A stretch of DNA of 64,000 nucleotides, from contig JAFLCK010000013.1 in NCBI GenBank assembly GCA_017303615.1, positions 62,001 to 126,000 on the forward strand. The letters are read 5' to 3'. Source of the stretch: Obscuribacter phosphatis_A (GTDB lineage: Bacteria > Cyanobacteriota > Vampirovibrionia > Obscuribacterales > Obscuribacteraceae). A program made the translations under genes and the position numbers. A model generated the notes under the pieces. It saw nothing but the letters and a program-made list of their open reading frames with translations. It was not told the origin of the DNA and made no database searches. Shown here piece by piece: positions 59,890-64,000 of this stretch; within the stretch, counting starts at the first letter, position 1, and the number at the start of each line of letters is the position of its first letter.

Positions 59890-60657
59890 TTGGACAAAGT
59901 GAAAGATGTACTTGTAATCGGCTGCGGCAATTTGCTGCGCGGCGATGACGGTGTCGGCCCGATTTTGGTGCGTCGTCTATTTGAGCTAGGGCTTCCCAAT
60001 CGAATGCGGCTGGCCGACGGCGGCACCGCCGGCATGGACGTGGCTTTTGCCATGGAAGGCGCCGGCGAAGTGGTACTTGTCGATGCCTGCCGCAGCGGCG
60101 GAAAGCCGGGTGAGCTTTATGAATTGCCCGGTGAAGCTGTGGAAACGCCGCCCCTTACCGGCATAAATATGCACGCCTTTCGCTTTGATCATGCCATTGC
60201 TTTTGGCCGCTGGCTTCTGAAAGAACGTTATCCTAAAAAAGTGACTGTCTTTCTGATTGAGGCAGCGCAGTTCGAGCCCGGCGCCCCCCTAAGCGAAGCG
60301 GTGGCGACCGCAATGGAAGAGTTGGCGCATCTGCTATTGCAAAGATATAGCGATGATTCGCTGCCGACGGAAGATTGCGTCGAGTTTACCGGCAAAGGTT
60401 ATCTAGTTATTCCAAAGCACTTGGCGGAGCGTCATTTCCCTGGTGATAGTTTGGTGGCGCTTATGCGCGATTCGAGGCTCTTTCTCTTGCCGATTCGCAA
60501 TCAAGCTTCGGGCGGTTTGCTGATGAAACACCGCAATAGCAGAGGCGATCGTAGTGTCTTTATTGATGAAGTAACCAGAGGAAGAGAGATTAAGGGGAAG
60601 TTCAAGGCTGTCTGGCAGGAAGCAGACGCTGCATTGGTGGTGGAAACGAATGTTTGA
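59890..60657 (+). CDS. Hydrogenase maturation protease with an extra C-terminal domain
   Basis: A 255-residue protein. Residues 1-150 are a HybD/HupW-type endopeptidase: VLVIGCGNLLRGDDGVGP, VVLVDACRSGG and the nickel-sensing His region GINMHAFRFDHAIAFG. These bind the nickel in the precursor and cut after the L2 His of HupL. Residues about 160-255 are additional, strand-rich (YLVIPKHLAERHFPGD, LFLLPIRNQASGGLLMKHRN) and of unknown type; stand-alone proteases end near residue 160. TTG at 59890 is used, with GTG at 59899 as the alternative. Its end overlaps the next start by 8 bp. Confidence 0.88.
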   Translation: MDKVKDVLVIGCGNLLRGDDGVGPILVRRLFELGLPNRMRLADGGTAGMDVAFAMEGAGEVVLVDACRSGGKPGELYELPGEAVETPPLTGINMHAFRFDHAIAFGRWLLKERYPKKVTVFLIEAAQFEPGAPLSEAVATAMEELAHLLLQRYSDDSLPTEDCVEFTGKGYLVIPKHLAERHFPGDSLVALMRDSRLFLLPIRNQASGGLLMKHRNSRGDRSVFIDEVTRGREIKGKFKAVWQEADAALVVETNV

Positions 60658-61933
60658 AGATCGCTTCTTGTTTTTGGGTCTGGCTGAGGGACCGGCACAG
60701 GCTTTGCTCTTGCCTGAATTACCCGAATCAGAGCTCCAGTTACTGCGAGAGCTTGTTCAAGGTAAGGGCGGCGAAGATTTTGAAGAGTATTTTCAAAGCA
60801 TTAACTTAAATCCGGCTCTGCGCTTCTATCGCTTGGCTTTAGCAGGCGATTTCGACTCTGCCGTTGCCGCTCTGCAAGAAGATCTGAAGAAGAATCTGCA
60901 AGATCAAGACCATGATCTATATTCAGTTTGGCTGCTTGCTTACAATAGCTTTGTGCTCACTGGTGCACCCCTGAAGCAAGACTCGCACCCTATGCCCCCA
61001 CTTCTGCAGAAATTGGCGGAGGCAGTAGCTTTCTATCAGAACGGTATCTATAGCGGACCTGCTACCCAGAGCCTCGAGCAGTTGCTTGGATTGAGAGACG
61101 AAAGTGCTCTTGCCGCGGCTTATTTGTTAGTGGCGCGCGGGCACTTCTTGGCTGGGCAAGGCGAGTTAGCGGAGAGTCTTGAGAGTTTCGACCGTGCATT
61201 CGAGTTGGCGTCTAAGTCGCCTTTATTTGCAGCGCGAATTTATCATGATGCTGCGTCGTATTTGCTGCAAGCCGGCTTTGAGAAGGCTATCGATTATTTG
61301 GAGCAAGCTCATGCTTTACTCAATGGCACATCTTTCGTCAAGATGAAGGCTACTTTGTCTCTAGATTTAGGCATAGCTTGTCAGTCTTTCGCACTCAGCT
61401 CGCGGGCGAGACTTTTGAAAGCAATCGACGCATATCAGAGAGCGCTGCTCTATTTTAGAAAGGAGAATCATCCGGCTCAGTATGGTCTTGCCCAGATGAA
61501 TCTTGGCATTGTCTATATGTCGATGCCTATGAATGAAGAGGCTGAACGTGTTAGGCCGGCTATTGCCGTGCAAGCACTGCGCGAGGCCCTCAAGGTCTTT
61601 GACCGAGAGCGAGATGAGCTGATGTGGTCGAGTGCCACCCTCAATCTTGCCAACGCTCTGCAACATGTTCCCAGCACCCACAATAAAGATAATTTGATTG
61701 AGGCTGTCTCTCTCTATCAAGAAATTTTGGCGGTGCGGCGCCAAGAAGATGATGCCCTTGCTTTCGCCCGTGTGCATGCTAACTTGGGTAATGCCTTGGC
61801 TCATCTTGGTGCCTTTGCTCAAGCGCGGCAATCGCTTGAAGCGGCCCGTGCTATTTTTGAAGAGAAAGGCGAAGGCGATAGTGCTGATGCGGTATTAACT
61901 ATAATGAGAGAAATGGAAGAAGCTAGAAAATAA
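60650..61933 (+). CDS. Cytosolic TPR protein of the hydrogenase operon
   Basis: A 427-residue protein without signal peptide. The N-terminal 130 residues are unique (FRF-type helices, LNPALRFYRLALAGDFDSAV). TPR units follow: LAESLESFDRAFELASKSPL, AIDAYQRALLYFRKENHPAQ, YGLAQMNLGIVYM and AFARVHANLGNALAHLGAFA. The start overlaps the protease stop (ATGTTTGA), which indicates coupling. TPR proteins occur in group 2a hydrogenase operons of aerobic H2 scavengers. A scaffold or chaperone role for HupSL is inferred. Confidence 0.8.
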   Translation: MFEDRFLFLGLAEGPAQALLLPELPESELQLLRELVQGKGGEDFEEYFQSINLNPALRFYRLALAGDFDSAVAALQEDLKKNLQDQDHDLYSVWLLAYNSFVLTGAPLKQDSHPMPPLLQKLAEAVAFYQNGIYSGPATQSLEQLLGLRDESALAAAYLLVARGHFLAGQGELAESLESFDRAFELASKSPLFAARIYHDAASYLLQAGFEKAIDYLEQAHALLNGTSFVKMKATLSLDLGIACQSFALSSRARLLKAIDAYQRALLYFRKENHPAQYGLAQMNLGIVYMSMPMNEEAERVRPAIAVQALREALKVFDRERDELMWSSATLNLANALQHVPSTHNKDNLIEAVSLYQEILAVRRQEDDALAFARVHANLGNALAHLGAFAQARQSLEAARAIFEEKGEGDSADAVLTIMREMEEARK

Positions 61934-62002
61934 TTGGTGCGAACTAGAAAAAGATTGGCGCATTAGAAAATGATAGTGGCGGGCTAGGGGTGGTGGCATA
62001 AC

Positions 62003-62365
62003 TTGGAACTTTATGAGAAGCGACTCTTTGAAGAAGTCTTGAATCTTGCCGTGTCTCAGTTTTGTGAGCGCGTCGCCCAGCGCTTGCAGGGGGCAGAGCC
62101 GGCACTGGCTGTCTTGCGTGAGAATGCTGAAGCAGAGGGTGTGTGGCTCAGTCAATATACTGCCAATTTCTTTCAAGATAACTTGCTCGATAATACTGCC
62201 GGTGCTCTTTTTATTCTTTCTGCACTAGAAAGGCAAAAGTTATCTATCCAATTTCAAGGCACCGCCGGTGATGCTATGCAGGTGGCGGCGCGCCAGGTCT
62301 TTTCGGCTTTGCTTTTGCGCAAAGCGATAGAGTCTTTAGAATCTAACCTGGCCTTTGGAGGTTGA
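62003..62365 (+). CDS. Unknown 120-residue protein in the hydrogenase operon
   Basis: A small helical protein: YEKRLFEEVLNLAVSQFCER, VWLSQYTANFFQDNLLDNTA, AALFILSALERQKLSI-type core and VAARQVFSALLLRKAIESLE. The start is a TTG with GGGGTGG about 10 bp upstream, 69 bp after the TPR gene. Its end lies 2 bp before the NifU-Rieske start. No family recognised. The tight position suggests a hydrogenase-specific assembly or structural role. Confidence 0.6.
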   Translation: MELYEKRLFEEVLNLAVSQFCERVAQRLQGAEPALAVLRENAEAEGVWLSQYTANFFQDNLLDNTAGALFILSALERQKLSIQFQGTAGDAMQVAARQVFSALLLRKAIESLESNLAFGG

Positions 62366-62367
62366 CT

Positions 62368-63195
62368 GTGTCTGAATCGGAAGTATTGGCTAAGCTTGCT
62401 GCAGATGTCGATAGCGCTTTGTCGGCTGCACAAGATCTTGACGAAGAAACAAAGAAGAAATTTTTGAAGTTGAAAGAGGCGCTTGAGGCTTTTCACAAAG
62501 AAGGACTGGTGACCTTGGTTAAAGCCGTGAAAGCCGACGAGCGGGGCAAAGAGCTTCTCTTGCAGGCTATGGAAGAGCCTTCTGTTTACGCTCTCTTTTC
62601 GATGCACGGAATAATCAAACCATCACTGAGAGCGCGTGTTGTCGAAGTACTCGAACAGGTAAAACCCTATCTCAGTTCGCACGGCGGCGACATAGAATTG
62701 GTGGACGTAGAAGAAGATGTCGTTTTTGTGCGCTTGCACGGCGCTTGTGCCGGATGTTCGATGAGCGCCCAGACTCTGCGCGACGCGGTAGAGGAGACCA
62801 TGAGAACTCGTCTGCCTCAGATCAAGCGGGTAGAGCAAGTGACCGACATGGCTGTTTCCGGCTTTCTCTCGATAGATCAAGACAAAGGCTGGGTGGAAGG
62901 TCCTTTGCTTGAGACTATAGCCGAAACAATGAATGATGGAGCCGTTTATTCGATGCTGCAAGAAAGTGTTTTGCTTATGCAGTCGGAAGGCAAGCTCTTC
63001 GCTTTTCGCAATGCTTGTCCTCATATGGGTTTGCCCCTAGATGGCGGCAAAGTAGAGGGTGAAACAATCACTTGTCCTTTCCATGGTTTCAAGTTTTTGC
63101 GCAGCACCGGCGAATGCCTGACCGCCCCCGAGGTGCAGCTTGAGCCCTTCCCTCTCAAAATTGTGGAAGGTCGTATTTGGGTGCGTCCCCAGTGA
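62368..63195 (+). CDS. NifU-Rieske fusion iron-sulfur protein
   Basis: A 275-residue protein from the GTG at 62368 (GGAGG 6 bp upstream; an earlier TTG is too close to it). A helical N-terminus of 80 residues is followed by a NifU C-terminal domain with C127-x2-C130 (GACAGCSMSAQTLRDAV) and a Rieske [2Fe-2S] domain with C217, H219, C236 and H239 (ACPHMGLPLDGG, TCPFHGFKF). The architecture matches the HucE/HhyE-type proteins beside high-affinity hydrogenases, proposed to mediate electron transfer to the respiratory chain. It overlaps the next gene (GTGA). Confidence 0.88.
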   Translation: MSESEVLAKLAADVDSALSAAQDLDEETKKKFLKLKEALEAFHKEGLVTLVKAVKADERGKELLLQAMEEPSVYALFSMHGIIKPSLRARVVEVLEQVKPYLSSHGGDIELVDVEEDVVFVRLHGACAGCSMSAQTLRDAVEETMRTRLPQIKRVEQVTDMAVSGFLSIDQDKGWVEGPLLETIAETMNDGAVYSMLQESVLLMQSEGKLFAFRNACPHMGLPLDGGKVEGETITCPFHGFKFLRSTGECLTAPEVQLEPFPLKIVEGRIWVRPQ

Positions 63196-64000
63196 CCGCC
63201 TTCTCTCAAAACTCTTTCTCGCCAAGCTCTTTGCGCTGGTATGGTGCCGCACCCAGTGCCGAACGCAATTTCAGCATGGCTCTGCCCGATGCGCAAGCTC
63301 GTCGCGGACAGCTCTATTGTCCCCGCGGTGTTTATTTTGACGATAATTATCTGCTTGTCTGCGATTCAGGCAATCACCGCCTGCTTGTCTGGAAGATAGA
63401 GGATGACCTTCCCCCAAGCCACAGTGAAGCCGATTTTGTCATTGGGCAGCCCGACTTTGAGAGTGAGGGACCCAAGCTCTTGCATTTGCCCACCGGCGTG
63501 ACCATGCACCAGGGCATACTGCTTGTTGCCGATGCCTGGCACCACCGCATTTTGGTTTGGTCCAAGCTGCCGGAAAATGGAGAGCCCCCCGACTTTATCA
63601 TCGGGCAAGATAGTCTTGAGCAGTCTCTTCCTAATTGTGGTGAGACCGTTTCTGATAGCAGTCTTTACTGGCCCTATGGTCTAGCTTTTGTGGAAGATCG
63701 GCTTTATATCGCCGATACCGGCAATCGGCGGGTGGTCTATCTAGACCACTTCAGCAAGTTCAGCAAGCGTGATTTTTCGCAGAGAGTAAAGTTTGATGGT
63801 CTCTTAGGGCAGGATAGTTTTGTCTGTGCCGAAGAAAATCGCGGCGCCATAGGTGCTGCCAGCTTTCGCTGGGCTCATGATATTTGCGCATCGAGCGAGA
63901 CTTTATTTATTGCCGATGCCGGAAATCACAGAGTCTTGGGCTTTCCTCGCCGGCAGTCAGATGCCGGCGCCGCCAGCTTGGTGCTTGGCCAGCGCGATTT
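63192..64000 (+). CDS. NHL-repeat protein, truncated by the window end
   Basis: The frame opens with a GTG that overlaps the previous stop and stays open to the last base (269 codons seen). Four NHL-type beta-propeller blades are visible: LYCPRGVYFDDNYLLVCDSG-NHR, TGVTMHQGILLVADAWHHR, PYGLAFVEDRLYIADTGNRR and HDICASSETLFIADAGNHR, separated by FVIGQPDF and LVLGQRD linkers. No signal peptide. NHL proteins occur in the same operon position near group 2a hydrogenases. Role inferred as scaffold or assembly factor. Confidence 0.85.
   Translation, partial: MTAFSQNSFSPSSLRWYGAAPSAERNFSMALPDAQARRGQLYCPRGVYFDDNYLLVCDSGNHRLLVWKIEDDLPPSHSEADFVIGQPDFESEGPKLLHLPTGVTMHQGILLVADAWHHRILVWSKLPENGEPPDFIIGQDSLEQSLPNCGETVSDSSLYWPYGLAFVEDRLYIADTGNRRVVYLDHFSKFSKRDFSQRVKFDGLLGQDSFVCAEENRGAIGAASFRWAHDICASSETLFIADAGNHRVLGFPRRQSDAGAASLVLGQRD

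Noticed and set aside
1..64000. CRISPR arrays, rRNA and tRNA genes, prophage structural genes
   Set aside because: None was seen. The tandem arrays present have short units without spacers of constant length, and no cloverleaf or rRNA-like sequence was recognised; a covariance-model scan could still find a tRNA missed by eye.

Overview
The window is about 64 kb of dense bacterial chromosome with a GC content near 48-50%. It most resembles a non-photosynthetic relative of cyanobacteria (Melainabacteria/Vampirovibrionia, perhaps Obscuribacterales-like). This is an inference from three things. The uptake hydrogenase subunits read like cyanobacterial HupS/HupL. There are many signal-peptide TPR proteins and EF-hand or alanine/lysine-rich repeat proteins. 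Envelope proteins of a two-membrane cell are present (RlpA-like, TonB-C-like, M23, NlpC/P60). I saw no photosynthesis genes, rRNA, tRNA or CRISPR array.

Layout. 1-1.0 kb: a minus-strand operon (SelW-like protein, membrane protein, start of a HAD-like hydrolase). 1.3-3.3 kb: M48 membrane protease. 3.4-6.1 kb: queF-queC-queD-queE for 7-deazaguanine (preQ0/preQ1) synthesis. 6.1-8.4 kb: two anchored SAF-domain proteins, a small membrane protein and an APDK-repeat protein. 8.5-8.85 kb: two tandem copies of what looks like an undescribed small RNA gene, each ending in a tetraloop hairpin plus T-run. 8.85-10.8 kb: an XRE-YfbU fusion regulator divergent from a class II Fic protein, with a palindromic operator lying on the regulator's promoter. 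11-15.5 kb: small secreted proteins, a SUKH-domain gene coupled to a membrane TPR gene, and a downstream gene broken by two in-frame TGA codons. 15.7-21.6 kb: NlpC/P60 protein and TPR proteins. 21.8-24.3 kb: an EF-hand gene split by an IS256-family element with an exact 8-bp target duplication. 24.4-31.6 kb: recQ, a PPC/DUF296 protein, a large DUF4388 signalling protein and another TPR protein. 31.6-36.1 kb: a four-gene kynurenine pathway operon. 36.3-44.5 kb: secreted nuclease, BtaA-like protein, esterase, M23 peptidase, RlpA-like protein, P-loop kinase and small unknowns. 45-46.1 kb: a transposase-derived zinc-ribbon/winged-helix protein without a catalytic domain. 46.5-48.6 kb: YceI, a pseudo-receiver and an aldo/keto reductase.

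48.7-64 kb is a contiguous [NiFe]-hydrogenase island. It holds a NiCoT nickel permease, hypB-A-C-D-E-F, a divergent DUF1641-type gene, hupS-hupL, a maturation protease with an extra C-terminal domain, a TPR protein, a 120-residue unknown, a NifU-Rieske fusion and an NHL-repeat protein that runs off the window. Nickel is imported and delivered by HypA/B. HypC-F build the Fe(CN)2CO centre. The protease trims HupL. The NifU-Rieske, TPR and NHL proteins are candidate electron-transfer and assembly partners, as in the high-affinity (Huc-type, group 2a) hydrogenases of aerobic H2 scavengers.

Two genome-scale habits stand out. One is a family of near-perfect 28-30 bp palindromes sharing the core ACCGATATCGGT, two of them in frame inside genes. 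The other is frequent short tandem arrays (10, 12, 15, 17, 18 and 60 bp units), several of which add low-complexity peptide inside conserved proteins, including HypF and HypB.
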